A stretch of 64,000 bases of DNA from NCBI RefSeq assembly GCF_026213295.1, contig NC_079427.1, positions 29,861,602-29,925,601 of the forward strand, written 5' to 3'. The DNA is from Gadus chalcogrammus. Taxonomy: Eukaryota > Chordata > Actinopteri > Gadiformes > Gadidae. A model generated the notes under the pieces. That model had not been told where the DNA came from. It did no database searches and saw only the letters and a program-made list of their open reading frames with translations. This document shows, piece by piece, positions 43,811-59,899 of this stretch. The position numbers were made by a program, and so were the translations under genes. How positions within the stretch are numbered: position 1 is the first letter of the stretch; every line of letters begins with the position of its first letter.

Positions 43811-44961
43811 GACCAACCAACCACGCGTGACACCTCCGCCCAGGCCAGGGCCTTGGCGTTCCGATCTCTAAACTGAAAAAGGCTTGGGTCGTACAAGACC
43901 GGGTGCCCAGTTACAGCCGCGATTAGTACTTCAACCGACATTTTGTTCAGCTAATGAATAAATGTAGGTAGGAACCAAAGTGCCTGCCGGTGTTCCCTGG
44001 GATCCACGCAAGCGAAGAGCGTCTACATTCCGATTGGCTGTCAGTGTTTGGCCGCTGAAGCGAATAATAGTCATTTACATAAAGTTAAAAAGTTTTCAAC
44101 TTCTTTTTGACGCTCTGGTCGCTCAACTTTGGCCGCTGGTAGCGTTGGTCGCTTTGGTCGCTTTGGTCGCTCTTGCCCATAGAAAGTGAATGACTTCCGG
44201 CGATTTGGTCGCTCAATTCGCTTCTGGTGTGGACGTACAGATCTTGTATGGACTTTGTCCTCCCTGCTGGTCCTTTGTGGAATCACTATTTTTTTTTGTT
44301 TGCTTTGCCATGTGCTTTTGTTTTTGTCCTGAACCCCGCCCTCACCTGGGGCCTGTACTACGAAGCTCGATTAGAGGGTTAGCGAGGTATGTTGAGCTCA
44401 AAGCCTTGGCTAGCTGTACCACGAAAGTCGATCTCTTTAAGCGTCTCTGTATCACCATGGTGACTTATGCTCGCAACCACACCTGGTCGGGAGCAGCTTC
44501 TCAGCTTAGTCTACCTGGAGATCGGCTACTTAAATCGGCGTGCGCAGCTTCCTAGACCCTCCTCAGACAATGGCGTCACCATTTGTGGGTGTTCCCATGG
44601 ACCTTGGCGCACTTAGCGTACAGGCGTCTCTGCGGAGACAGAGGGTTTTTCGGGACAGAACCGATCCCTTGGCATTGTCTGACGATATTCTTTATGAGAG
44701 ATACAGATTCTTATCAGAGGGTATACGTTATTTGATCGTCCTTGTTGGACAACACAGTCTCACTCCCTATTCGTCAAATGTGTGACGCATGGCCAAGGAT
44801 CCCTGGCGTCAATTTCCGACGAAAAATGGGTACCTTTTTCGTCGTTTTTCAACGCCAGATAGACATTCATGTTAATCCCTCACCGACGGATATAGACGAA
44901 AGGAAATCAATGTCTATCAACGGTGATGCCGTCACGTTATGCAACTACTGTCGATTGATTT
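43811..44961. repeat. Tandem duplication, unit 2 (1,151 bp)
   Basis: Second copy, head to tail with unit 1. The exon 1 copy here has lost its splice donor because the junction falls at the exon's end: TCTG|GTGAG in unit 1 becomes CAAATCAATCG-type sequence on the minus strand. It runs directly into M3 at 44,962. Confidence 0.95.
44347..44785 (+). pseudogene. Duplicate of the second-Harbinger N-terminal fragment
   Basis: Same content shifted by 1,151 bp, with one amino-acid difference (T to A in the segment after MDLG). Truncated in the same place, so the truncation predates the duplication. Confidence 0.8.
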
Positions 44962-45352
44962 GTTTGACAGATTCACCATTAAACGTGTTTCTGATGACAT
45001 TTCTAGTGAGAAATGTACTTTTTCCTTGAATAATCTTCAGTCAGTGAATGTGTATGATCTTTATTAATCTTTATTATCTGAATGAGAAATGCAATATTTT
45101 AGGACCGATTCACCGTTTAACGTGTTTCTAATAACATTTCTAACAATAAATATATTTTTTTACTTGCATAATCTTCAATCAGTGATTGTGTCTGATCTTT
45201 AGTTTTATAGTTATTAGGAAGATTTTATCGGCTCGCTCGCATGTTGCAACAACGTCAGGTTGCTATGGACGCTGCTTTCGCTAAACTAGCAGCTCACGTG
45301 TTTCCTGCGTTTGTGTTATTAAACCGTTACTTTATGTAACTTTTAATGATAT

Positions 45353-45544
45353 TGTAATAACCACAGGCGAGGTTGTGAGCGAAGTAAGCTTGATAGCAGG
45401 TTTATTGTATTCCACAATCGGACAGGCAGGCCAGGCACAGCTCCACCGGAAAACTACAACAACCAAAACTCCCGCACGGAAGGAAACCCCCGGAACCCCC
45501 TCTCAGAAGGCCCGCCCCTTCCTCCCAAACCCTGTGACGCTACA
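45353..45544. mobile_element. 192-bp solo LTR in M3
   Basis: Starts TGTAATAACC and ends GTGACGCTACA, flanked by ATAT on both sides (45,349-45,352 and 45,545-45,548). M1, M2 and M4 lack it and retain a single ATAT/ATATTATT-type site, so it is a genuine insertion. A TTTATTGTATT block is the only AT-rich part. Orientation is not certain. Confidence 0.8.
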
Positions 45545-45666
45545 ATATCATCTTAGAAACACGTTTATCTGAGAGCCAACCCAGTCGCCAAAAGCATACG
45601 TTGACAGTGTACGTTTTCGTGAACACTGGATTACGTCGCATTTCAACATAAAATAACGTGTTAAGC

Positions 45667-45693
45667 ACACACACACACACACACACACACGCG

Positions 45694-45766
<73 letters not shown>
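45667..45766. repeat. (AC)n with (CG)n core
   Basis: 100 bp of alternating purine-pyrimidine, with a GCGCGCGCGCGC block at about 45,690-45,701. A candidate Z-DNA-forming tract within M3. Confidence 0.95.
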
Positions 45767-45767
<1 letters not shown>

Positions 45768-46437
45768 GTTGAACACAAAGCTGCTTCTAGGACATCTTGG
45801 GTGGATTTTGAACGGTATGTGGGCAGGACGTTTTTTGCAGGCAGGACCTGGGAACCCTGCGCTGTTGCCCGAGGTGCTAAAATGCTCCGGAACAGATCTG
45901 GATCCACCATGGCCAAAATAATTGTATGCCCCCCCCCCCCTTAAATACTATGGCAGAATAAAGAATAAATTCATGCATTATCATTCAACTTGAACATGTG
46001 TTTTTACAGTATAGAGTGGTGGAGGGATGACGTATGTTGGCCAACCCGGAAGTGAGCGTCGACCTGGGTTTCCCTTGACAAAAAGCCAACGGGCTTTTCC
46101 ATTGGATTTTGGATTATTGCAGAAAAATTTGCATCTTTGAAGCACCTCCACAAAAACTGAAAATAAATAAATAAATAAAAATAACCGTGCTCCAAAGAAC
46201 GAAATGTAAACCAATGCATTCTGAATGGGAGTGTTTCTCAAATTTTTCCATGCTACACAGAACGAAATGTAAACCCATGCAAATAAAGACTTCATGGTCA
46301 TAATCATTTAAAAATCATTAATCTCCTGAGTGTGTAGGGTGGTATTCTATTTCTTTCAACGGGGCTGCATCCAGTCACTTGACCGTCATGGTTGCTATGG
46401 TGGTTGCTATCGACCGCCCCCTCTAATCCTTATGGCT

Positions 46438-46815
46438 CCAGCATTTTTTCGCCAAAACGTACTCATTGCTATTAGGGGGGGGAGGGGATGGAGGCGGCAG
46501 AAAATAAAAAGGTTGCGAACCACTGCTCAAAAAAGGTTGCGAACCACTGGTATATTCTGACCATATAAGTACTGAAAATGTATGGCCTTCTAGCTGTATG
46601 TGTTTCAGGATTCTATCTATGTTTAAGCGTCGATGTCACAGTACGATAATTTAACCATATGGTTGCATTCAGGGTGCTCCAGAGAGAGGAGAGACACACA
46701 AATTTGCGCCTTGTTATCGTGGTAAATTTTGGCAGAAACAGCAGTGCTCAAAATGTGTCTCTTGACGTCCAAGTGTCATTTAGCTTCTAACTAGAGAAAT
46801 AAAACAGAGAAACAG
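46438..46815. other. No recognisable feature
   Basis: Two direct copies of AGGTTGCGAACCACTG near 46,510 and 46,534. Otherwise nothing was identified. Confidence 0.5.
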
Positions 46816-46819
46816 AGAA

Positions 46820-47425
46820 GGCTACAATCCTCATCCTCATCATCATCTTCAAACTGCTTATCCGGGGTCAGGTCGCGGGGGCAGCAGCTCCAACAGGGGG
46901 CCCCGGACTTCCCTTTCCCGGGCCACATTGACCAGCTCTGATGGGGGGATCCCGAGGCATCCCCAGGCCAGTGTTGAGACACAATCTCTCCACCTAGTCC
47001 TGGGTCTTCCCCGAGGTCTCCTCCCCACTCTTGGTCGTGCCTGGTACACCTACCTAGGGAGGCGCCCAGTGGGAATCCTTACCAGATGCCCGAATTGCAA
47101 CTGACTCCTTTCTAAGCAGAGGAGCAGCGGCTCTAATCCGAGTTCCTCACGGATGGCTGAGCTTCCCACCCTAACCCTAAGGGAGACGCCAGCCACCCTC
47201 CTGTGAAAACCCATCTTGGCCGCTTGTACCCACGATCTCATCCTTTCAGTCATCACCCATCCTACATGACCATAAGTGAGGGTAAGAACAAAGATCAACC
47301 GGTAGATCGAGAGCTTTGCCCTTTGGCTCAGCTCTCTTTTCGTAACAAAGGTGTGGTAAAGCTAACGCAATACCGCCCGTACTGCTCCGATTCTCCGGCC
47401 AGCATCACGCTCCAAGGGTACAGGG
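46820..47425 (-). pseudogene. RTE (Rex3-like) LINE 3' end
   Basis: Minus-strand frames show the RTE ORF2 C-terminus: LTYGHVGWVMTERMRS, RRVAGVSLR, SAIREELGLEPLL, then GRRPRGRPRTRWRD and VAREREVRGPLLELLPPRP. Several frameshifts separate them. Both the reverse transcriptase core and the endonuclease are missing (5' truncation). The 3' end is at the low-coordinate side, near the ATC-rich tail (46,828-46,850). Confidence 0.85.
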
Positions 47426-47429
47426 TTCG

Positions 47430-51979
<4,550 letters not shown>

Positions 51980-52010
51980 TCGCAGACAAACACATACACA
52001 CACAGACACA

Positions 52011-52048
<38 letters not shown>

Positions 52049-52089
52049 CTCCATCTCTCAATCACCACCGTATCATCCTAGTCCAGAAA

Positions 52090-54450
52090 TGATTTGGTGC
52101 CCAACAACATGGCCATATCCCAAAGCAGGATTTGGATGGATGACGGGTGGATGTTTATATTGTTGGATGAATGGGTGATTAGATTGATGGTGGATGGATT
52201 GATGGGGGATTCGATTTATGGTGGATGGATGGATGGATGGCAGACAAGAGGAGAAGAGTCAGACGGAGTGGCAGTATGACAGAGTCAGGGAGTGATCGTA
52301 CTGATGGGCAGTGTGTGTGTGTGTGTGTGTGTGTTTGTGTAAGTAGGGGGGGTTAAAAACAGCGTCAAGGCATCGATTTGTGTTCCCGATGTTGTCCACT
52401 TACGCTGAATTACACAGCATAAATAATTCCCCTCCCGCATGATAGATTATCATGCCTTAACAAAGTTACCCAGCTGTTGAACAGCCTTCCAAACCCGCCC
52501 TGTGTGAGATGATGCTCTGCTGAGACAGTGCGGGGCAGGTGTTGTGAGAGCAGGTTTGAGGACCTTGTGGCAGTGGTTCGACCGTTAATATTATTTTCTC
52601 CAGCCTCCATCAGAGGTAACTGGGACCCAGTCCCCCTGAGTGGTTACCAAGGACACCTTTGTAAAACTTTGTGAAGCAAAGGTTGCTGCCCTTCATTGGG
52701 TTGTACAACTGAGACTTGGAACTCTGCTGTTTCCGAGCACCTGCAGCGTGCATTATGCCCCCGCAAAGACTCAATAAAGGGAACATTCTGTCCTTTGGCA
52801 TGTGAATGCCAACAAGGCCTTTGTACCATTCAGAGAGAAAACACACACCTGTCTCGCCGAGCGTGAAGCCCTTTCTGACATTAAAGGCAATGGCTACAGG
52901 AACTGAATACATTTGCGTTTGCAGCTGGCTAGCCATAACCCCCTGCTAGACTCAGCCCGTAGTGCTCCCCCAGCCCCCCTCAGCCCCCTTCCAACCCGGT
53001 GCGTTGCTAACGAGAGGCCCCTGCAGAGTGTTAGCAAGAGATTAGCGGATGCGGAGGCTTGTCGAACAACAATGCGAGATGGAGCGTGCGTCGCCGCGGC
53101 TCGACGCCAGCTGTGATTGGGTTCCTCCTCACGTCTATGCCATCGTCATGCCAACTCAATCTGCCAGGGAAAGCCAGAGAGCATTACACAACAAAACCAC
53201 AGACACGTAGACTCAGTGAGGTAGGGAGGGAGGGGCCAAGAGAGCGAGAGAGAGGGAGAGCGAGAGAGGCCAAGAGGTAGAGGTGGAGGGTGGTTGTAGA
53301 GGTAGAGGGTGGTGGTAGATATGGAGGAGGTGGAGGGTGGAGGTGGTAGAGGTGAGGGTGGTGGTAGAAGTGGAGGTGGTAGAGGTGGAGGGAGGTGGAG
53401 GTATGGGGGTGGCTGAGTGGGACAGGTGGAGGGGACAGAAGAGAGGAGGCTCAGTTGTAAGACGGGAGTGAAGAAGAGAAGAACTGAGCGATGATGTAGG
53501 GACAGCAGCAGACATAAATCAATCAGTGACCAATCAGTCCGTGGTGGGTGGAGACAGGGGGGAGGGGGGGGACGTGTTTGTGTTTGACAGTTACGTGGCA
53601 GGGGGAGGTTCTGCTACTGTAGCGTCACCGACCATCAACGGCCATGCTGTGTGCGTCATGGGCACTGTGCATTGGATCAGAGTTATGATGCTTAGAAGGG
53701 AGAGGCTATATTTATTTGACCAATCATAGGTAAGGTTCTGCTTACAAACAGACAGTGTCAGGTTATATTAATTATAAAAGATTCAATATTTGCACCATTA
53801 AGAGGTAACTTCTTACGTTACGGCGTAACCTACTGAGAAAACTCCTGAATTACCACAAACCAAAACCCCTTGCGCTGGCCGGTTAAAGATCTTTCCCCAC
53901 TCACCGATATGACTTGCTTTAATTCAAGGTAGTCCGGGCAGTTAAACTGATTATTTTCCTGGTCTAGAAAAATATGACTTTATAGACGGTTGATATTATC
54001 ACATAGGGTTTAGATTCATTTTAATTCAACCAACATCCAAAATAGATAGAGTAATGAGTTAGGTCAGGCCTACCATACTGTACTGAGTCATCTCTGGAAA
54101 CACAATCTGAAGGCAACAGGACTAGCATTTGCTATTGGAAGTGTTCTTGATTTTGTGCGCTTCAAGTCCGAGTAGTAATGACCAATCACATTTGAGCAGA
54201 CTTTGACTTCTGACAACGTTTACGGTTCTTATTCTTTGATATCAGTTTATAGAGATTAGCAGTTGTAGTGGTTATAAACTGCTAAGACTGTACGCTGACT
54301 ACTGAGGAAACAATACACTCGTAGACGATGACCACTCACTCCAAATACATTTGTGCGTCTAGAGGGATTATCAGTCTACGTCCTCTACGTCACTCCCCGC
54401 TCTATGCGCATGTCGTTTGCAGAAAGAGACGAGAGTGACAAGAGCCGCAA
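52090..54450. other. No gene; simple repeats
   Basis: Holds a GATGGAT/GATTGATGG-type patch (52,130-52,240), a 23-bp (TG)n (52,310-52,332), a purine-rich minisatellite of GTGGAGG-type units (53,275-53,420) and otherwise unassigned sequence. No frame resembles a known protein. Confidence 0.5.
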
Positions 54451-54452
54451 TC

Positions 54453-54512
54453 ATGTCTGGTTGTGCGGTTGGTTGCACAAACCCTTTTATTAAGACTGAT
54501 TATCCCATTTAT
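54453..54512 (+). pseudogene. Possible THAP-domain start relic
   Basis: ATG at 54,453 opens with MSGCAVGCTNPF. This resembles the C-x(3-4)-C start of transposon THAP domains, but the frame stops within about 28 codons and no second half is present. Resemblance over so few residues is weak. Confidence 0.25.
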
Positions 54513-54799
54513 TCTACTTCTTGCTTGCCAACATAATAAAACAATTCAAATACTTTAATAATTATGCTTTTTCTTCTTCGTATTGCATGCTTATTAAATG
54601 AATAACTGTTTGAGTTCATCTCCCTCAAAAAGTATTCACTTTCAATTGCGATCGCTTCATTTATATTTTCATGCGTTTTGCAATCCAAATATAAAGTTTT
54701 TCACATAAATAGGACGGGCCGTAGCTACGACTTGGCAACGGGAGGTATTCTAGTCTGCTGAGCTATGAGCCAGAGAGCTAACGTTATGCATTGTACAAA

Positions 54800-55086
54800 A
54801 TTATAATTCGAAATTTGTCCCAGCTTTTATACCACAGATACTCTAGGGTCTATAGCATATAACTGCGTTGTCTGATTACAGTTAAATTCATTTTTCACAA
54901 TTTACCAGCTCTCGTTCTGAAGAATAATCACCGCGCCATTCGTTTCAATGGGAATTGCGACGCAATGATTTCAACATGAAGTGTACATATTTAGAATTCT
55001 ATATTCGTCCCAGCCTTTATACCCAAGATACTATAGGGTCTATAGAACTATACCATATAACCGCATTTTCTGATTACAGTTTAATG
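54800..55086. repeat. Two direct copies, spacing about 195 bp
   Basis: TTCGTCCCAGCCTTTATACC and TTTGTCCCAGCTTTTATACC each precede a GATACTCTAGGGTCTATAG-like word and CTGATTACAGTTAAAT. About 80% similar. No coding signal. Confidence 0.7.
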
Positions 55087-55389
55087 TAACAGTAAGCTGA
55101 CAAAATCGCCTATTAATACCGCAACTGCAAATGAACCACACAGAGATAACCATGGCAACCAGTGAAACAAATTTTCTTTTTGCCATCATTCTGCGTGCGC
55201 ATCCGCCGTGTTGAAAAACAACTAATCCCGCTATAGGTGCTAATCGACTGGAGCAAATGAGAAGTAGGAAAGAAACAGAAACAGTTTGAATCTTTGTAAC
55301 TTTGCCTTTGTTTTCTTTCACTTATCTATTTTATTTTTATTAAAAAATATACATACATATATTGTAATTATAAAATGTTGTGACTATGC

Positions 55390-55460
55390 TTCAATGTGAA
55401 GCACTTTGAGTCTGCCTCGTGTATGCAAATTGTGATAGCAAAAAATTTGCCTTGCCTTGA
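55390..55460 (+). mobile_element. L2/CR1-group LINE 3' tail
   Basis: GTGAAGCACTTTGAGTCTGC, then TTGCCTTGCC, the same 3' end as the LINE at 18.95-20.03 kb. No coding part remains. Confidence 0.65.
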
Positions 55461-55849
55461 ACACGAAAATGTAACTAAATAACTGATTCATTTAATTTAA
55501 AAAAAATCTGTTATGTTTCTGGTTTCAACAAAACAAAAATCTCAGTACTCCAATGTGTTTGCATGTTACCCCTTACACTGCAAACAGTGGCGCAGTTAGG
55601 TTAGATCCTCCTCCTAGGTAAGCTTTTACTATATGAAGGCAATCAATTTCAGATATACATAGTCTGTAGTGCTTCCAGTTACTGCTTTATGATTTCAACA
55701 GCTGCTAATGTTTAAAAACAAATGCAATGGTAAAAGTACACAAGTATCCCAGAGTACACATTTGAAAGAGGGATGTTCGCTCCTTTCCCCTCTTTCAGAT
55801 GAAAATGAGACCTTAACAATGGAGTGCACACACTGGGCTGTTAATAATA

Positions 55850-55960
55850 ATAATACATTTAATTTAGAGGCGCCTTTCATGGCACCCAAGGTCACCTTAC
55901 AGAGCATAAAATCATCAAAAATCGTTAAAAACAAGACATTCAAGGCAGTGATCAGTTAGA
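55850..55960 (+). mobile_element. Interspersed repeat tail
   Basis: GCGCCTTTCATGGCACCCAA followed by GGTCACCTTACAGAGC and AAAATCATCAAAAATCG resembles a tail motif common in fish genomes. Family not identified. Confidence 0.4.
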
Positions 55961-56620
55961 CGTTGTGTGCGAGTTTGAACAGGTGAGTTTTGAGTTGTGA
56001 CTTGAAGGTAGTAATGGTGTCTGACTGTTTTATGTGTGGGAGCAAACCGGTATCACGCAATTGCGTGCTCCTGCGCACGAACGTTCACAAAACGGTACGA
56101 GAGAGAGAGAAAGAGAGAGCGGGAGGGACACAGAGAGAGAGAGAGAGCGAGAGAGAGGCTTCAGAAAGGGTGTGCGCAGATAGTACAGTGCACCCTAGTT
56201 ATGTTTATGCCAAAACCTATATATATAATTAGGCTGTGGAAATTGCAATAAGTTAAGAACACAACTTCGCACGTTGAGCACACAGCCGTGTGACTCGTTT
56301 ATTTTGTAAAAAAGAAAACCGGAAAACAAAGCGTGCTGAAGGTAAACAAATCCAGCATGGTCTGTGACGTCATGAGACGCACGTAATCCTTAGGGACCGC
56401 GATCCCTGAACCACCAAGAACGTAAATGACATGCAGTAAACAACAACACAATTGAAAGAACAACACATAACGAAATACTGTAGCTGAATTATGTTACGGT
56501 CACTACAAGGCTATAATTATATTATTTAGCGTGTAATGAGACAATCTATAGCCAAATTGTCGATGATGCACGAGAATCTTCGGGGATATCAGCATGGGAA
56601 ATCGGCGAATCAGACCCATG

Positions 56621-56731
56621 AAGGGGGGGGGGGGGGACACACGTTAGTTGAAGGGGGGGGGGGGGGGGGGGACACGTTTGTTGAGGGGGGGGGAGACACG
56701 TTTGTAGGGGGGGGGGCACGCTCGACAACGA
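56621..56731. repeat. G-run array in M4
   Basis: Four G runs of about 8-20 bases separated by ACACGTTTGTTGA-type spacers. The counterpart of the C-run array in M1 and the G-run array in M5. High potential for G-quadruplex formation. Confidence 0.9.
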
Positions 56732-57009
56732 GAGTTGTTTTTTATTGAACGCTCGACAACGAGAGTTGGTTTTTATTGAACGAGACTTCAACACGGAACA
56801 GCTGCACGAAACGATGGTCACGTCACTCTCGGTGACGGTGTCGACAATAATGAACACACGAACAATGTTAATAGAACAACACACAACCACATAACATCCC
56901 GAACCCATTAACCCCACTTAATCCTAACAACAAAACAAGTTAACAAAAGCCCCATTTGTCAACTGAGAACCCCAATTCCCAGAATCCCCCGCGGCTCCGG
57001 AACACGGCG

Positions 57010-57420
57010 TAGCTTATATTAATCTTTATTATCTGAATGGGAAATGCAATATTTTAGGACAGATACACCATTAAACGCGTTTCTAATGACATTTCTAGCG
57101 AGAAATGTACATTTTCCTTACATAATCTTCAGTCAGTGAATGTGTATGATCTTTATTAATCTTTATTATCTGAATGGGAAATGCAATATTTTAGGACAGA
57201 TACACCATTGAACGCGTTTCTAATGACTTTTCTAGCGAGAAATGTACATTTTCCTTACATAATCTTCAGTCAGTGAATGTGTATGATCTTTATTAATCTT
57301 TATTATCTGAATGGGAAATGCAATATTTTAGGACCGATTCACCGTTAAACGTGTTTCTAATAACATTTCTAGCGAGAAATATACTTTTTACTTGCATAAT
57401 CTTCAGTCAGTGATTGTGTC
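57010..57420. repeat. 137-bp tandem units in M4
   Basis: Three units of the AATCTTCAGTCAGTGA/TTTCTAGCGAGAAAT type, one more than in M1. Confidence 0.85.
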
Positions 57421-57686
57421 TGATCTTTAGTTTTATAGTTATTAGGATTTGATCGGCTCGCTCGCATGTTTCAACGACGTCAGGTTGCTTTCGCTAAACT
57501 AGCAGCTCACGTGCTTCCTGCGTTTGTGTTATTAAACTGTTACTTTATGTAACTTTTAATGATATCATCTTGTTAGAAACACGTATATCTGAGAGCCAAC
57601 CCAGTCGCCAAAAGCATACGTTGACAGTGTACTTTTCGTGAACACTGGATTACGTCGCATTTCAACATAAAATAGCGTGTTATTCA

Positions 57687-57752
57687 CACACACGCACGCA
57701 CACGCACAGACACACACAAGCACATACACGCACGCACAGACACACAGACACA

Positions 57753-57802
<50 letters not shown>

Positions 57803-57812
57803 CGCACACGGT
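57687..57812. repeat. (AC)n microsatellite, impure
   Basis: Same position and interruption pattern as the TG tract of M1, in reverse. Confidence 0.95.
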
Positions 57813-58074
57813 GCATTTCGCTGCTAAAACAACAACAAAAAAATATTCCCTCAAATATTATTACTTTCAAAACGTTGGCCAAAATGGCCAATAATATCAT
57901 TTTTTATTTGGGATGCTTCTAGGACATTTTGGGTGGATTTTGAACGGTATGTGGGGGGCACGTTTTTTTGCAGGACCTGGCAACCCTGCGCTGTTGCCCG
58001 AGATCTGGATCCACCCCGGCGTGGTGCCGTCTCCTTTTGACCTTTTGACCCCAGACTTCTGGGGGAATAGCTGA

Positions 58075-58700
58075 ATCAATTCATTAGTCAATCAGAAGCA
58101 TGTAAATATCGTCCCGGTGGCGTAAGAGGACGAACAAGGTGTCCTTCAACATCTACGCTTCCAGGAGATTGCAACGGTGCCACACATGAGCATATTCGAA
58201 CATGTTTAATGGTAGTAATTAGCTGTCGAAATTGGAGGCCTTAATCAATACTGAGCAGCTATTGATTTGCTTCCCGATAAAGATTTGTCACAAATTACAT
58301 GTTATTTAGCATCTACACGTTGAGCTGAGTCCAATGACACCAAGAACGACACTCTAGCTAATGGTAACATGTATTTTACATGGTACACCTAGGTCTAGGA
58401 CATGATCTCGGTGTAGCAAGAGGCCGAGCTTGATCTCATTGGACTCAGCTTAACGTGTAGATGCTAATTAACATGTAATTTGTCAAAAATCTCCATCGGG
58501 AAGCAAATCTATAGCTGGTCATTATTGATAAAGGCCTCCAAAATCGACAGCTAATTACTACCCCGAAACATATTCAAATATGATCATGTGTGGCACTGTT
58601 GCAATCGTCTCGAAACGTAGATGTCAAAGGACACCTTGTTTGCTCTGTTGCACCTACCGGGAAGATATTTTCATACTTCTAATGGATTGATTCATATTTT
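58075..58700. repeat. 620-bp palindrome at the head of M4
   Basis: Two arms of about 310 bp meet near 58,387 with roughly 85-90% match by eye. Shared words include GCATCTACACGTT, TTGCTTCCCGAT, GACAGCTAATTACTACC (inverted in the left arm) and ACAAGGTGTCCTT. It is complete here and half-deleted in M1. Confidence 0.85.
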
Positions 58701-58779
58701 AAGGTTCTCGGAGTGAGACTTTAAGTGGCTGCAGCAGAAGTGTTGAGACGAAAGATGATATCAAGAGATTTATAGAATA

Positions 58780-59890
58780 TTCCCATTCACATTATGATTC
58801 TTCGTCGTAACATCCGACCAAACATCCTTTACATTCACAGAGCGAAGATTATGAAAGTCCAGGCTCAGCAAGTGCTCCATCTCGTTGCACCTGCACCCAG
58901 CGGCTCGCTTGCAAGATTTTGGCCTGAAGTTCTTCCCAGACCTACACCCTAGCCATCCAACATGCATATCTGAGAATCAGGCCTCTCTTTAATAATGACA
59001 AAAAGTTATGAGAGAAACACACATTAACTTTTTGTTATCTCATAAGCGCCATGGTGCCGGCCCCTTTTGACCTTTTGACCCCCGACTTCAAAAACGTGGC
59101 CACAGGCCAGCTGTGTCTACACACCTTTAGCCACAAATGTACACCTCCATCCCACAAAAAATGGGGACTAGAAACTAACCTCTGTCTTATGTACATTTAC
59201 TGTACTGTTGGAGGTCACGCCCCTTTGCCGACCTTTTCGAGATAGCTAGGGATGCTAAAATGTTTACACACATTTCCCGGGGCCCCGTGTACGACATATC
59301 CGAGATTTGGAGTTCTAGCCCTTAGAGAAAAAAAGTTTTCCCAAATGGAGTGTCATTTGGACAAAGCCCCTCAGAAGTGTAGCCTGCAAGGCCTAATGGT
59401 TCAGAATGTGGTGGAAAAACAGTTTTTGAGATAGGAAGGTCCTACCGCCCTGAAATTTTAATACCTTATTCTAGGGCCTAACTGGGACCTCCGCACCGAA
59501 ACTTGGCCCGGTCGGACCCCGAGGGCAGGAAGGGGGGGCCCTTCCTGCCCGAGACTTGGCCCGGTCAGACCCCGAGGGCAGGCCCCCCCTTCCTGCCCTC
59601 GGGGTCCGACCGGGCCAAGTTTCGGTGCGGAGGTCCCAGTTAGGCCCTAGAATAAGGTATTAAAATTTCAGGGCGGTAGGACCTTCCTATCTCAAAAACT
59701 GTTTTTCCACCACATTCTGAACCATTAGGTCTTGAGTGTAAACACTCCCATTCAGAATGCATTGGTTTACATTTCGTTTTGTGTAACACGCAAAAAGTCG
59801 GACTATCGTGCTCGGGAACACGCTTCAATAGATTAACGTTCGTGCGCAGGAGCACGCAATTGCGTGATACCGGGTTGCACCACAAGGCAA
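58780..59890 (+). repeat. Family N, copy N2
   Basis: Corresponds inverted to 25.9-26.4 kb and in part directly to 24.41-24.54 plus 25.64-25.8 kb. It carries the uninterrupted word CTAGCCCTTAGAGAAAAAAA, the site where the Harbinger derivative sits in N1. After the central palindrome it continues with ATTGGTTTACATTTCGTTT and GCGCAGGAGCACGCAATTGC, which are also family M words. Confidence 0.8.
59392..59729. repeat. 338-bp near-perfect palindrome in N2
   Basis: Arms of about 145 bp (59,392-59,537 and 59,584-59,729) centred on 59,560. Shared: CCTAATGGTTCAGAATGTGG, GGGCCTAACTGGGACCTCCG and GAAACTTGGCCCGGTC. The centre is GC-rich with GGGGGGG and CCCCCCC blocks. Confidence 0.9.
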
Positions 59891-59899
59891 AAGCGCAAA

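Larger units (their letters stand above)
44962..46437 (-). repeat. Family M, copy M3
   Basis: Reverse-complement counterpart of M2: fewer than two 137-bp units (44,970-45,200), the (AC)n, GGATCCACCATGGCC, a C run (about 45,931) and an AT-rich segment with (AAAT)n. It ends in ATCGACCGCCCCCTCTAATC, the inverse of M2's start. A solo LTR is inserted at 45,353. Confidence 0.8.
56040..58710 (-). repeat. Family M, copy M4 (most complete)
   Basis: Read on the minus strand: 620-bp palindrome, GGATCCAGATCT block, (TG)n, conserved block, three 137-bp units, GC-rich block, C-run array. A further 500 bp is absent from M1, including a purine-rich patch (56,098-56,160) and GCGCAGGAGCACGCAATTGC. The low-coordinate 860 bp match M5 almost exactly in the same orientation. 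No protein family is recognised in any frame. Confidence 0.8.
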
